From Actinomadura nitritigenes (GTDB lineage: Bacteria; Actinomycetota; Actinomycetes; Streptosporangiales; Streptosporangiaceae): a DNA stretch of 64,000 nucleotides. Below are positions 26,086-34,458 of this stretch, one piece after another. Both the position numbers and the translations under genes were made by a program. The stretch covers positions 62,001 through 126,000 of the forward strand of contig NZ_JAGEOK010000032.1 in assembly GCF_017573545.1 (NCBI RefSeq), given 5' to 3'. The notes beneath the pieces are model-generated. The model saw only the letters and a list, made by a program, of their open reading frames with translations. It searched no databases and was not told the origin of the DNA. Each line of letters opens with the position of its first letter. The stretch's first letter is position 1.

Positions 26086-26658
26086 GTGACCGGCCATCAC
26101 ACACTGCAAGAGACCGAGCAGGCGATGCAGCGGCGGCTCGGCGACGTGCCGCTGCGCCATGACGCGATGATGGCGGTCTCGAACATCTACCGCGCGGCCG
26201 CCGCGATCCGGCAGCACTTCGAGAGCTCGGTGCTGCGCGGCGCGGACCTCACCTGGACGGCGTTCGTCGTGCTGTGGGTCGTGTGGATCTGGGACGAGAT
26301 GGAGACCCGGCACGTCGCCGAGGAGGCCGGGATCTCCAAGGGAACGCTGACCGGGGTGGTCAAGACCCTGGAGGGGCGCGGGCTGATCGAGCGCGGCTCG
26401 CACGCGACGGACGGGCGCCTCGTCCTGCTGCGGCTGACCGACAAGGGCCAGGAGCTGATGCGCGGGCTGTTCCCGGCGTTCAACGCTGAGGAGGCGTTCG
26501 TCGTGGAGCGGCTGAGCGGCGACGAGAACCGGGCGCTGGCGCAGACGCTGCGCTCGATGGTCGAGCACCTGGAGGAGGAGGGCGACGCGCGGCGGGAGGC
26601 GCTGCGGACCGAGTCGCCGTTCCCGCCGCGCCGCTCGGGCCGCCGCCCCCGCGCCTGA
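26086..26658 (+). CDS. MarR-family transcriptional regulator
   Basis: 190 residues from GTG 26086, with GGGGAGGA just upstream. The winged helix-turn-helix is clear: LTWTAFVVLWVVWIWDEMET, HVAEEAGISKGTLTGVVKTL (recognition helix), ERGLIERGSHATDGR-type wing (actual text GRGLIERGSHATDGR) and LVLLRLTDKGQELM. It is the only intact gene in a 4-kb run of decayed genes. The permease and dioxygenase remnants on its left and the oxidoreductase and aldehyde dehydrogenase remnants on its right may have been its regulon. Its target now is unknown. Confidence 0.93.
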   Translation: MTGHHTLQETEQAMQRRLGDVPLRHDAMMAVSNIYRAAAAIRQHFESSVLRGADLTWTAFVVLWVVWIWDEMETRHVAEEAGISKGTLTGVVKTLEGRGLIERGSHATDGRLVLLRLTDKGQELMRGLFPAFNAEEAFVVERLSGDENRALAQTLRSMVEHLEEEGDARREALRTESPFPPRRSGRRPRA

Positions 26659-26699
26659 CCCCCACGCATCTGGCTAGCGCACGCGCCTGACCCGCACGC

Positions 26700-27190
26700 C
26701 CCCGGTTCGCGCGTCGTCGCGCCGCTCCTCATCCGCGACCTCGTCATGCTCGACCTGCTGGCGGAGGGCACCTTGTCGTCCAGCCGACGGTGACTGGAGC
26801 CGCGACGAGTACGCGGCGCTCGGGCGCGGCGTGATTTTGGACGAGCAACTGGAAAGACCTGGGACCTGCTGTGGCGCGGCTCGCCCGTCTCCTACCAGGA
26901 AGCGCTTGGCGTTCGAGGACGTCTACTTCGAGCCCCGCGTCCGGACGGCCCGCAGATATGGTGCGGCGGGCAGCACCTGCGCGACCGTTTCGTCCACTAC
27001 AGGCGCACGGTTTCCATCCGCTGGGCCGCCCGGCCCGGACGAGTTGGAGCGCCTGCGTCCGGGCGGGACGCAGCGGGGCCTGGAGATGATCAGCGGCTGC
27101 CGTCCGGTGCTCCCCGGCGACCACTCGGGGCCGCCCTGCCTCAGCGTGGCGGCGCGGCGATCGCCCGCGCGGTCGGCACCGAACCCGTGA
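26700..27190 (+). pseudogene. decayed luciferase-like (LLM) flavin/F420 oxidoreductase gene
   Basis: Frame-shifted pieces in order: DLLAEGTL / VVQPTV, then DEYAALGRG..ILDEQLE, RLAFEDVYFEPR, AHGFHPLGRPA, DELERLRPGG and LEMISGCRPVLPGDH. In intact members these form one stretch, with ILDEQLEAL, FEPRP and an IWxGG strand. At least three shifts of frame are needed to read them. The sequence was once a different gene from the intact oxidoreductase at 8.4-9.4 kb. Confidence 0.6.
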
Positions 27191-27600
27191 GACTGATCCG
27201 CCTCACGTCCGGGTGCGCGCCGAGGCGGTGTTGCCGGCGAGCGGTGACGCGGTCGGCCGCGTCCACTCGGCGGGCTTCAGCACGACGCGTCTTCGGCGCC
27301 GAGCGCGGGCGTGATCTTCCACGTCGCCGCATCAGCGGCGTGTTCCGCGAGGTGATGAGCGCGTAGACGCCGGCGCCGGAGTCCAGGTCGCATGGTTGGG
27401 GGCGCCGGAGGCGGCCGTGTTTCCAGCAGGCAGCCATGCCCCAGAAGGGCACCCGTGATTGCAGGAGGGCGACCGACGTCCCGTACCGGAAGTGGCCCGA
27501 CCGAGCGAGGGCGCCGGCCGCCACATCGACGGCGAGTTCCGGGGACGCCACGTCGCGTCCGCCGGGTCCCTAGAGGTGGCCGTGCGTGCGTCCATGCGCC
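27145..27600 (-). pseudogene. decayed aldehyde dehydrogenase gene
   Basis: On the minus strand GVYALITSRNTPLM corresponds to the ALDH segment GVVALITPWNYPLM. Shifted by one frame, ATWKITPALGAEDAS follows, and then HPDVRRISLTGSV corresponds to the NAD-binding loop HPDVxxVSFTGS. Nothing of the catalytic Cys half is present. The remnant ends where the luciferase-like remnant of the opposite strand begins. Confidence 0.65.
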
Positions 27601-27733
27601 CTTGACCAGCCGTGTGACCTCCCGCACTCCGCAGCGTTGTAAGAGTTCACCCCGATGCAACGCGTAGTCGTGCCATGACATGCTGTGGCCAAGAGGGCGT
27701 CAGGGGGATCCCTCAGAACAGGAAAGCGATCAC

Positions 27734-27952
27734 ATGCCGGACAACACCGAGCCCGGCCGCCCGGCCGTCCGGGACCTGGTCTCCACACGGAACTGCAAGG
27801 CCCACAGGCTCGCCGCGTGGACGTTCGCGGCGCTCGCCGCCCTGGCCGCGCTCGCGGCGGTCCTCGCCTCGACCGTCCCGCGCCGCCGGCGAGGCACCCG
27901 GCACCGCCCTTCCGAGCGGAGGTTCCCGCGCCCGGGCCCCCGCAGCGGCTGA
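27734..27952 (+). CDS. possible small single-helix membrane protein
   Basis: A 72-residue frame from ATG 27734 with AGGAAAG seven bases upstream. The first 30 residues are polar (MPDNTEPGRPAVRDLVSTRN). One hydrophobic helix follows (AWTFAALAALAALAAVLAS, about residues 34-52), then an arginine-rich tail. I do not recognise the family. It sits among decayed genes, so it may be chance or a truncated gene, but the ribosome site and the helix flanked by charges speak for a real product. Confidence 0.4.
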   Translation: MPDNTEPGRPAVRDLVSTRNCKAHRLAAWTFAALAALAALAAVLASTVPRRRRGTRHRPSERRFPRPGPRSG

Positions 27953-27954
27953 TC

Positions 27955-28215
27955 CCCGGCGGCGGCCGCAGGGTGGTCGTGGTCCGCCCAGCCGATCTCG
28001 GGACGGGGTGCACGCTCGACGCGGCCGCCGATCGCGGCGGCGATGGCCTGGCCGCCGAAGCAGACGCCCGGCAGCGGGGCGCCTCAGACGCCGGGATCGG
28101 TCATCGACCACGGCGTGCCCGTCGGGACGATGAAATCCCAGTCGAGGGGGGACTCCGGGCGCACGTCCGGCGTCAGGTGCCGTTCGGCGGACACGACACA
28201 GCCGATCTCCCGACG
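27955..28215 (-). pseudogene. fragment of a class I glutamine amidotransferase gene
   Basis: Reading right to left, DVRPESPLDWDFIVPTGTP and WSMTDP run into a stop, and a shifted frame then gives LPGVCFGGQAIAAAIGG and RVERAPRPEIGW. CFGGQ carries the nucleophilic Cys of type 1 glutamine amidotransferases, and RxPxPEIGW is the family's following strand. The two pieces normally lie about 30 residues apart, so an internal deletion is likely. The catalytic His-Glu end is missing. Confidence 0.65.
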
Positions 28216-28265
28216 TCGTGACCGCGCGCGGTGACCGGGTCGGCGGGCGAGACGTGGTCGTGGGG

Positions 28266-29756
28266 TCAGCGGGACGGCCGGTAGCGGGCCTGACGCGCCG
28301 CGGCGGTGCCCGGGGCGAGGCCGGTCAGCTCCCGCCCGATCGCGGCGGCGGCGCGCCGGCAGAACTCCTCCGGCTCGTCGGCGGCGTCGGGACGCTCGTC
28401 GACGACGGCGTCCACCAGGCCGTCCCGCAGCAGGTCGGCGGAGCGGACGCCCTGCGACGCGGCCATCTCGGCGGCCCGCGACGGCGTCCGGTGCACGATC
28501 ACGGAGGCGCCCTCGGGCGGTAGCGGCGCGAGCCAGCCGTGCCGGGCCGCGAGCACCCGGTCGGTGGGCAGCAGCGCCAGCGCGGCGCCGCCCGTCCCCT
28601 CGCCCATCAGCAGGCACAGCGTCGGCGCCGCGAGCGTGATCAGGTCGGCGAGGCAGCGGGCGATCTCCCCCGCGAGCCCGCCCTCCTCCGCCTCCGCGGA
28701 CAGCGCCGCGCCCGGCGTGTCCACGACGGTGACCAGCGGGAGCCCGAGTTCGGCGGCCAGCCCCATGCCGCGCCGCGCCGCGCGCAGGCCGTCCGGGCCG
28801 AGCGGGTGCCCGGCGCGCTGGCCGTGCCGGTCCTGCCCGACGAGCACGCACGGCGCACCGCCGAACCGGGCCAGCGCGAGCGTCAGCCCCCGCCCGGCCT
28901 CGCCCTGCCCGGTGCCCGACAGCGGCGTGACGTCCGCGGCGCCGTACCGGAGCAGTTCCCGCACGCCGGGACGGTCCGGGCGGCGGGACCGTTCGATCGA
29001 CTCCCAGGCATCGTCGCCGGCGGCCGCGCCGCCCGGCGCCTCCCCGCCGTTCTGAGGCGAATGCCCGCGCCGGGCGGGCGCCGCGCACAGCACGGACAGG
29101 GCGCGCGACGCCACGTCGGCGAGGTCGTCCAGGCCCACGACGGCGTCCACGAGCCCCTTGGCCGCCAGGTTCTCGGCGACCTGGACGCCGGGCGGGAACG
29201 GTTCCCCGTACAGGCCCTCATAGACGCGCGGCCCGAGGAACCCGATGAGCGCGCCGGGCTCGGCGGCCGTCACGTGCCCGAGCGACCCCCACGACGCGAA
29301 CACCCCGCCCGTCGTGGGATGCCGCAGGTACACCAGGTAGGGCAGCCCGGCGGCGCGGTGCGCCATGACGGCGGCGGTGATGCGGGCCATCTGGACGAAC
29401 GCGGCGGTCCCCTCCTGCATCCGCGTCCCGCCCGAGGACGGCGCGGCGAGCAGCGGCAGGCGCTCGGCGGTGGCGCGCTCGACGGCCGCGACGATCCGGT
29501 CCGCGGTGGCCGCCCCGATCGACCCGGCCAGGAACCGGAACTCCGACACGACGAACGCGACCCGCCGGCCGCGCAGCAGCCCCTCCCCGGTCACGACCGC
29601 CTCGTCGGTGCCGGCGCGGTCGCGGGCGGCGGCGAGGTCGTCGCCGTACGGGGTGCCGGGGGCGGGCTGCCCGGCGGGCGGGTCGTCCCATGACGTCCAG
29701 CCGCCGCCGTCCAGCACGCGCCGCAGCAGTTCCCGAGCGCCGACCCGTTCCGTCAC
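28266..29756 (-). CDS. acyl-CoA carboxylase carboxyltransferase, fused beta-alpha type
   Basis: 496 residues from GTG 29756, after GGGGGAGG. The N-terminal half is AccD-like without the zinc finger (FVVSEFRFLAGSIGAATADR, APSSGGTRMQEGTAAFVQM, GGVFASWGSLGHVTAAEPGA). The C-terminal half is AccA-like (GLAAELGLPLVTVVDTPGAA, LLMGEGTGGAALALLPTDRV). Together they make the carboxyl-transfer component that moves carboxyl from biotin to an acyl-CoA. No biotin carboxylase or biotin carrier gene lies nearby, so it must work with subunits encoded elsewhere. The acyl-CoA substrate cannot be read from the sequence. A gene for an amidase is divergent from it. Confidence 0.88.
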   Translation of the reverse strand: MTERVGARELLRRVLDGGGWTSWDDPPAGQPAPGTPYGDDLAAARDRAGTDEAVVTGEGLLRGRRVAFVVSEFRFLAGSIGAATADRIVAAVERATAERLPLLAAPSSGGTRMQEGTAAFVQMARITAAVMAHRAAGLPYLVYLRHPTTGGVFASWGSLGHVTAAEPGALIGFLGPRVYEGLYGEPFPPGVQVAENLAAKGLVDAVVGLDDLADVASRALSVLCAAPARRGHSPQNGGEAPGGAAAGDDAWESIERSRRPDRPGVRELLRYGAADVTPLSGTGQGEAGRGLTLALARFGGAPCVLVGQDRHGQRAGHPLGPDGLRAARRGMGLAAELGLPLVTVVDTPGAALSAEAEEGGLAGEIARCLADLITLAAPTLCLLMGEGTGGAALALLPTDRVLAARHGWLAPLPPEGASVIVHRTPSRAAEMAASQGVRSADLLRDGLVDAVVDERPDAADEPEEFCRRAAAAIGRELTGLAPGTAAARQARYRPSR

Positions 29757-29770
29757 CGCACCTCCCCCGG

Positions 29771-29809
29771 CCTTCCAGGATGATGACCGCCTTCCCAGAA
29801 TGATGACCG
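29771..29809. repeat. two imperfect 19-20-bp direct repeats in a divergent promoter
   Basis: CCTTCCAGGATGATGACCG (from 29771) is followed at once by CCTTCCCAGAATGATGACCG. The pair lies between the carboxyltransferase start (29756) and the amidase start (29879). It could be a tandem regulator site for one or both divergent genes, or a simple duplication. Confidence 0.5.
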
Positions 29810-29878
29810 CGTACGCGGCCGGACGGTCACCCGGGGTGGAGACTGGGATCGCCCACAGTTCAGGGAAGGGAAACGCCG

Positions 29879-31303
29879 TTGCCTCCGGAACGCGACGAGA
29901 TCTGCTTCTCCTCCGCCCGCGACCTCGCCCGCCGCGTCCGCGGCCGCGACCTGTCCGCGCGGGAGGTCGTGCAGGCTCACCTCGACCAGATCGAACGGAC
30001 GAACCCGCACGTCAACGCGGTCGTCACGCTCGTCCCCGAGCGGGCGATGGACCAGGCCCGCGCCGCCGACGAGCGGCTCGCGTCCGGCGCGGAGCCGGGG
30101 CCGCTGCACGGGCTGCCCGTCGCGCACAAGGACACCCACGCCACCGCCGGGATCCGCACCACGTCCGGCTCGCCGATCTTCGCCGACCACGTCCCGGACG
30201 CCGACGAGCTCGTCGTCGAGCGGATGCGCGCGGCGGGCGTCATCACGCTCGGCAAGACGAACGTGCCGGAGTTCGCCGCCGGGTCGCACACCTTCAACCC
30301 GCTGTTCGGGCTGACCCGCAACCCCTACGCCCCGTCGCGGTCGGCGGGCGGCAGCAGCGGCGGCGCGGCGGCCGCGCTGGCGTGCGGGATGCACCCGCTC
30401 GCCGACGGCAGCGACATGGGCGGCTCGCTGCGCAATCCGGCGTCGTTCTGCAACGTGGTCGGGTTCCGGCCGTCGCCCGGCCGGGTGCCGTCGTGGCCGG
30501 TCCCGGCGGGCTGGTCGACCATGGGCGTGCAGGGACCGATGGCGCGGTCGGTCGCGGACGCGGCGCTCCTGCTGTCGGTGCTCGCCGGCCCCGATCCGCG
30601 CAGTCCCATCGCCCTGGAGACCCCCGGCTCCGCGTTCGGCGTCCCCCTCGACCGGGACATGTCCGGCGTGCGGCTGGCGTGGTCGCCCGACCTCGGCGGC
30701 GCGGTCCCGGTCGACCCCGCCGTCACCGCCGTCCTCGAACCGGCCGTGAAGGTGTTCGCCGACCTCGGCTGCGTCGTCGAGGAGGCGTGCCCCGACCTGA
30801 CCGGCGCCGACGAGGTGTTCCGTACGCTGCGCGCCTGGCACTGGGACGTCGTCCTCGGCCCGCTGCTGGACGAGCGCCGCGCCGACTTCAAGGCGTCCCT
30901 CGCCCGCAACATCGAGGAGGGCCGCGCCCTGACCGCCGCCGACGTCGGGCGCGCCGAGGTGCTGCACACCGCGCTGTTCCACCGCGTCCGGGAGTTCTTC
31001 GGCCGCTACGACGCGCTGCTGGCGCCGGTCAGCCAGGTGCCGCCGTTCGCCGCGGACCTGGAGTATCCGGACGAGGTCGCCGGGCACGCCATGCCCGACT
31101 ACCTGGAGTGGATGCGGTCGTGCTTCCTGGTGTCGGCGACCGGTTCGCCGGCGCTGTCGGTGCCCGCGGGGTTCACCTCGGGCGGCCTGCCCGTCGGGCT
31201 CCAGATCGTCGGCCCGCACCGCGCCGACCTCGCCGTCCTGCGGATCGGGCACGCGTTCGAGCAGGCCACCGGGCACGCCCGCCGCCGCCCAGCCCTCGCG
31301 TGA
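29879..31303 (+). CDS. amidase-signature-family amidohydrolase
   Basis: 474 residues from a TTG start at 29879 preceded by AGGGAAGGG; no better ATG or GTG fits the N-terminus (MPPERDEICFSSARDLARRV). The Ser-cisSer-Lys triad is visible: Lys in LPVAHKDTHATAG, the SAGGSSGGAAAALACG loop and DGSDMGGSLRNPASFC with the nucleophile Ser. Length is usual for the family. These enzymes hydrolyse amides to acid and ammonia; the substrate is unknown. It is divergent from the carboxyltransferase and convergent with the sensor kinase. A second amidase at 45.5-46.9 kb is only distantly similar. Confidence 0.92.
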   Translation: MPPERDEICFSSARDLARRVRGRDLSAREVVQAHLDQIERTNPHVNAVVTLVPERAMDQARAADERLASGAEPGPLHGLPVAHKDTHATAGIRTTSGSPIFADHVPDADELVVERMRAAGVITLGKTNVPEFAAGSHTFNPLFGLTRNPYAPSRSAGGSSGGAAAALACGMHPLADGSDMGGSLRNPASFCNVVGFRPSPGRVPSWPVPAGWSTMGVQGPMARSVADAALLLSVLAGPDPRSPIALETPGSAFGVPLDRDMSGVRLAWSPDLGGAVPVDPAVTAVLEPAVKVFADLGCVVEEACPDLTGADEVFRTLRAWHWDVVLGPLLDERRADFKASLARNIEEGRALTAADVGRAEVLHTALFHRVREFFGRYDALLAPVSQVPPFAADLEYPDEVAGHAMPDYLEWMRSCFLVSATGSPALSVPAGFTSGGLPVGLQIVGPHRADLAVLRIGHAFEQATGHARRRPALA

Positions 31304-31319
31304 GAGCGCGTGGCCGCCG

Positions 31320-32684
31320 CTAGTCGTCCTCGGCGGGGATGCGCAGGACGAACCGCGCGCCGCCGTCGCCGTCGGCGGCCACCAGCGTCCCGCCGTGCGC
31401 GCGGGCGATGTCGCGGGAAATGGTCAGGCCGAGGCCGGTGCCGCCCTTGTCGCGGCGCCGTCCCTCGGCCAGCCGTTGGAACCGCCAGAAGATCCGCTCC
31501 CGGTCCTCGGGCGGGATGCCCGACCCGTCGTCGCGCACTTCCAGCACCGCGTCCGGACCGTCCCGCGCCGCGGTCACCCAGATCCGCGACCTGGTGTGCC
31601 GCTCGGCGTTGTCCAGCAGGTTCGTCAGCAGGCGGGCCAGCTGCTCCGGCGCCGCCCGGACCGCGATCCCCTCCGCCGCGTCGATCTCCACCGGGACGCG
31701 CCGGTCCCGCCGCGCGGCCTCCGTCCGCACCAGCGCCCCGAAGTCGACCCGCTCCCGCTCGACGGCCACGCCCGCGCCCAGCCTCGCCAGGATCAGCAGG
31801 TCGGTGACGATGCCCTGCAGCCGGTCGGCGTCCGCCAGCGCCGCCCGCGCCACCGTCGGCCAGTCCTCGTCCTCCGGGTGCTGCAGCGCCAGCTCCAGCT
31901 GCGCCCGGAGCCCGGTCAGCGGGCTGCGGAGCTCGTGCGAGACGTCGCCGACGAACCCGCGCTGCCGCTCCATCGTGCCCTCCAGCCGGTGCAGCGTCAG
32001 GTTCACCGACTGCGCCAGCTCCGACACCTCGTCGGCCGTCTCCGGGACGGTGACCCGGCCGGGCTCGCCGCCGGTGATGTCCGCCAGCTCGCCGCTCATC
32101 TTCCGCACCGGCCGCAGCGCCCGCCGCACCGCGCCCGCCACGATCCACGCCACCAGCGCGGTCCCGGTGACGGCGGCGCCCGCGAGCAGACCGATGAAGG
32201 AGCCCTTGCTGCGGGTCAGTTCGGTGAGCGGCGCCGCGACGTAGAGCGTCCGGAACCCGAACGACGTCCGGATGCGCTCCTCGACCAGGTACACGTCCGC
32301 GTTGATGTGCGGCGCGGGGACGATGTGGTCCTCTGCGCGATCCAGGGAGGCCGGAGGCGGCGCCTTCAGCGCGCGCCGCCCGCGCAGCGCGTCGCTGTAG
32401 GCGATGACCTGGCCGCGCTGGTCGAGGACCTGCAGCAGCGAGAAGTCGGGGTCCTCGACGCGCAGCAGCCCGTGCGGGTCGGTGTCGCGGACGAGCGTCG
32501 CCAGGTCGTCGACGACGAGGGCGCCGCGCTGGTGCAGCCCCCCGTACACGGTGCGCTGGACCAGTGAGTAGAACACGAGGACGCCGGTCGCGAGGACGAG
32601 GCCGACCATCAGGGTCGCGGCGGCGGTGATCCGGGCACGGACCGACCAGCAGGAGGGCGACAGCCTCTTCCCGAGAACCCGCAC
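31320..32684 (-). CDS. HAMP-domain sensor histidine kinase, orphan
   Basis: 454 residues. Two membrane helices (about residues 17-40 and 165-190) flank an extracytoplasmic sensor region of about 125 residues. A HAMP segment (RRALRPVRKMSGELADITGG), then HisKA with phospho-accepting His in VGDVSHELRSPLTGLR, and an HATPase_c domain with N box NLLDNAERHT, G1 DDGSGIPPEDRERIFWRF and G2 GGTGLGLTISRDIARAHGG follow. All kinase motifs are intact. Kinases of this class usually follow an OmpR-type response regulator gene. Upstream there is only 400 bases of unassigned DNA, and downstream is the convergent amidase, so no partner is encoded here. Confidence 0.94.
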   Translation of the reverse strand: MRVLGKRLSPSCWSVRARITAAATLMVGLVLATGVLVFYSLVQRTVYGGLHQRGALVVDDLATLVRDTDPHGLLRVEDPDFSLLQVLDQRGQVIAYSDALRGRRALKAPPPASLDRAEDHIVPAPHINADVYLVEERIRTSFGFRTLYVAAPLTELTRSKGSFIGLLAGAAVTGTALVAWIVAGAVRRALRPVRKMSGELADITGGEPGRVTVPETADEVSELAQSVNLTLHRLEGTMERQRGFVGDVSHELRSPLTGLRAQLELALQHPEDEDWPTVARAALADADRLQGIVTDLLILARLGAGVAVERERVDFGALVRTEAARRDRRVPVEIDAAEGIAVRAAPEQLARLLTNLLDNAERHTRSRIWVTAARDGPDAVLEVRDDGSGIPPEDRERIFWRFQRLAEGRRRDKGGTGLGLTISRDIARAHGGTLVAADGDGGARFVLRIPAEDD

Positions 32685-33090
32685 CCCGGCGCTCTCCCCC
32701 TCCCGTCACGCGGACGCCGGCGCAGCGCCGCGTCCCAGCGCCCGGGAGGAGTGCGCAGAACTGGTTGTTACCGGACCATTGCCCAGTGAAACCTTGCGCC
32801 GCGCGGGTGGCCGATGCCCGCACGGACGGCGCCTCCCACCCCTGGGGTGCCGCCCGCGCGGGCATCGCCTTCGATGCCGCCAGCGCGCCCTCCGCCCGCG
32901 CGCCGAGGAGGATTTCCGACGGGATCGGACTCGCTGTCGAACGAGTCCCACTCTGCCCGTCCCCTGTGGACTGGACGCTACATCGACGTGACGATCACGT
33001 TTCCAGTTCTTCCTGGGGGAACGCGCCATAATCTGCCGATGAATGGGGATGGGTGGACGCAGGAGACGCAAGGGAGTCGGGATCACCGCC
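32685..33090. other. divergent spacer between sensor kinase and Ser/Thr kinase
   Basis: About 400 bases with no supported gene on either strand. It must hold the promoters of the two kinases. I see no strong palindrome or repeat in it. Confidence 0.45.
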
Positions 33091-34401
33091 ATGGACGGAG
33101 ACATTCGGCCGCTCGAGCCGGCGGACCCGCGCACGGTCGGCGGGCTCACGCTGCTGGGCCGGCTCGGCTCGGGCGGCATGGGCACCGTGTATCTCGGTAC
33201 CGACCCGGTGTCCGGCGGGCGCGTCGCGGTGAAGACCATCCATCCGCACCTCGCCGGGGACGAGTCGTACCGGCGGCGGTTCAAGGACGAGGCGGACCTG
33301 GCGAGCCGGGTCGCCTCCTTCTGCACCGCACGGGTCCTCGCGCACGGCGAGGACGACGGCCGGCCCTACCTCGTCACCGACTACGTCGGGGGCATCTCGC
33401 TGCACCAGCGGCTCAGCTCGGGCGGGCCGCTGCCGCCCGCCGACCTGCACGGCGTCGCGGTCGGCGTCGCCTCGGCGCTGGCGGCGATCCACGCGGCGGG
33501 GCTGGTGCACCGCGACCTCAAGCCCGCCAACGTGATGCTGACGCTGTCGGGATGCCGCGTCATCGACTTCGGGATCGCGCGCAGCCAGGACTCCGGCGGC
33601 GTGACCGCGGCGACCGGCAAGGTGCTCGGCACGCCCGGCTGGATGGCGCCGGAGGTGCTGCGCGGCGGCCCGGCGACCCCGGCCGCCGACATCTTCGCGT
33701 GGGGCTGCCTGATCGCCCACGCCGGCACGGGCCGGATGCCGTTCGGCGGCGACCCGGCGGCGCTGCGGGTCACCGACGCCGCGCCGGACCTGTCCGGGCT
33801 GCCGGAGCCGCTGCTGCCGGCCGTCCGGTCCGCGCTGTCGCCTGACCCGGCGGACCGGCCGAGCGCCTCGGACCTGCTGCTGAGGCTGGTGGAGCAGCCG
33901 CAGGCGGGCGACTGGCCGGCGGCCCCGCCGAACGGGGCGCCCGCGGCGGTGTCCTCGTCGCCGCCGGGCGGCACGCGGTACAGGGGAACGCGGTCCAGGA
34001 CGACGCCGCCCGACGGTCCGCAGGGAAAGGCGTCGCACCGGTCCAGGGCGGAGGACGCCGCGTCCACCGACACGCGGGCGTTCAACCCGATGGGCATCGC
34101 GGGCACGCTGTCCATCAACCGCACCCGGCTGCTCGCCGCGGCCGGGGCCGCCGCGGGGACCGTCCTGGTCGGCGCGGTCATCCTCGGGCTGACGCAGGCC
34201 AAGGGCGATCCGCACGGGCACGCCTCGACGCCGGTGAGGCCGACGGCGTCCGCGCACGCGACGAAGAAGGCGCGGACGACCGCGCCGCGGCCGACCAGGC
34301 GGGCGACGGTGCGGGCGCACACGCCGAAGCAGGCACCGAAACCGGTCACGAAGCACAAGGCCAAGCACGCGAAGGGCAAGGGGAAGGGCAAGCAGCACTG
34401 A
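33091..34401 (+). CDS. membrane-anchored Ser/Thr protein kinase (PASTA-less)
   Basis: 436 residues from ATG 33091; an in-frame upstream start at 33043 adds 16 arginine-rich residues and looks less natural. The Hanks-type kinase domain is complete: GRLGSGGMGTVYLG (P-loop), VAVKTIHP (Lys), LVHRDLKPANVML (catalytic loop), VIDFGIAR (DFG) and GTPGWMAPEVLRG (activation segment and APE). A linker follows, then one transmembrane helix (LLAAAGAAAGTVLVGAVILG, near residue 350) and a short, very basic Lys/Pro/Thr tail outside. No PASTA or other sensor domain is present. A SpoIIE-type phosphatase gene is convergent with it. Confidence 0.94.
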   Translation: MDGDIRPLEPADPRTVGGLTLLGRLGSGGMGTVYLGTDPVSGGRVAVKTIHPHLAGDESYRRRFKDEADLASRVASFCTARVLAHGEDDGRPYLVTDYVGGISLHQRLSSGGPLPPADLHGVAVGVASALAAIHAAGLVHRDLKPANVMLTLSGCRVIDFGIARSQDSGGVTAATGKVLGTPGWMAPEVLRGGPATPAADIFAWGCLIAHAGTGRMPFGGDPAALRVTDAAPDLSGLPEPLLPAVRSALSPDPADRPSASDLLLRLVEQPQAGDWPAAPPNGAPAAVSSSPPGGTRYRGTRSRTTPPDGPQGKASHRSRAEDAASTDTRAFNPMGIAGTLSINRTRLLAAAGAAAGTVLVGAVILGLTQAKGDPHGHASTPVRPTASAHATKKARTTAPRPTRRATVRAHTPKQAPKPVTKHKAKHAKGKGKGKQH

Positions 34402-34458
34402 CCCGCCCGCTGCGGACCCGCCCGGTGCCGGCCCTGTGCTCTCCCGCGCTCGTTGGGC

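Noticed and set aside
24601-26568. 655-codon frame on the minus strand over the permease and MarR region
   Set aside because: It joins antisense of MarR with parts of the decayed permease and dioxygenase antisense; it is an accidental fusion of frames, not a gene.
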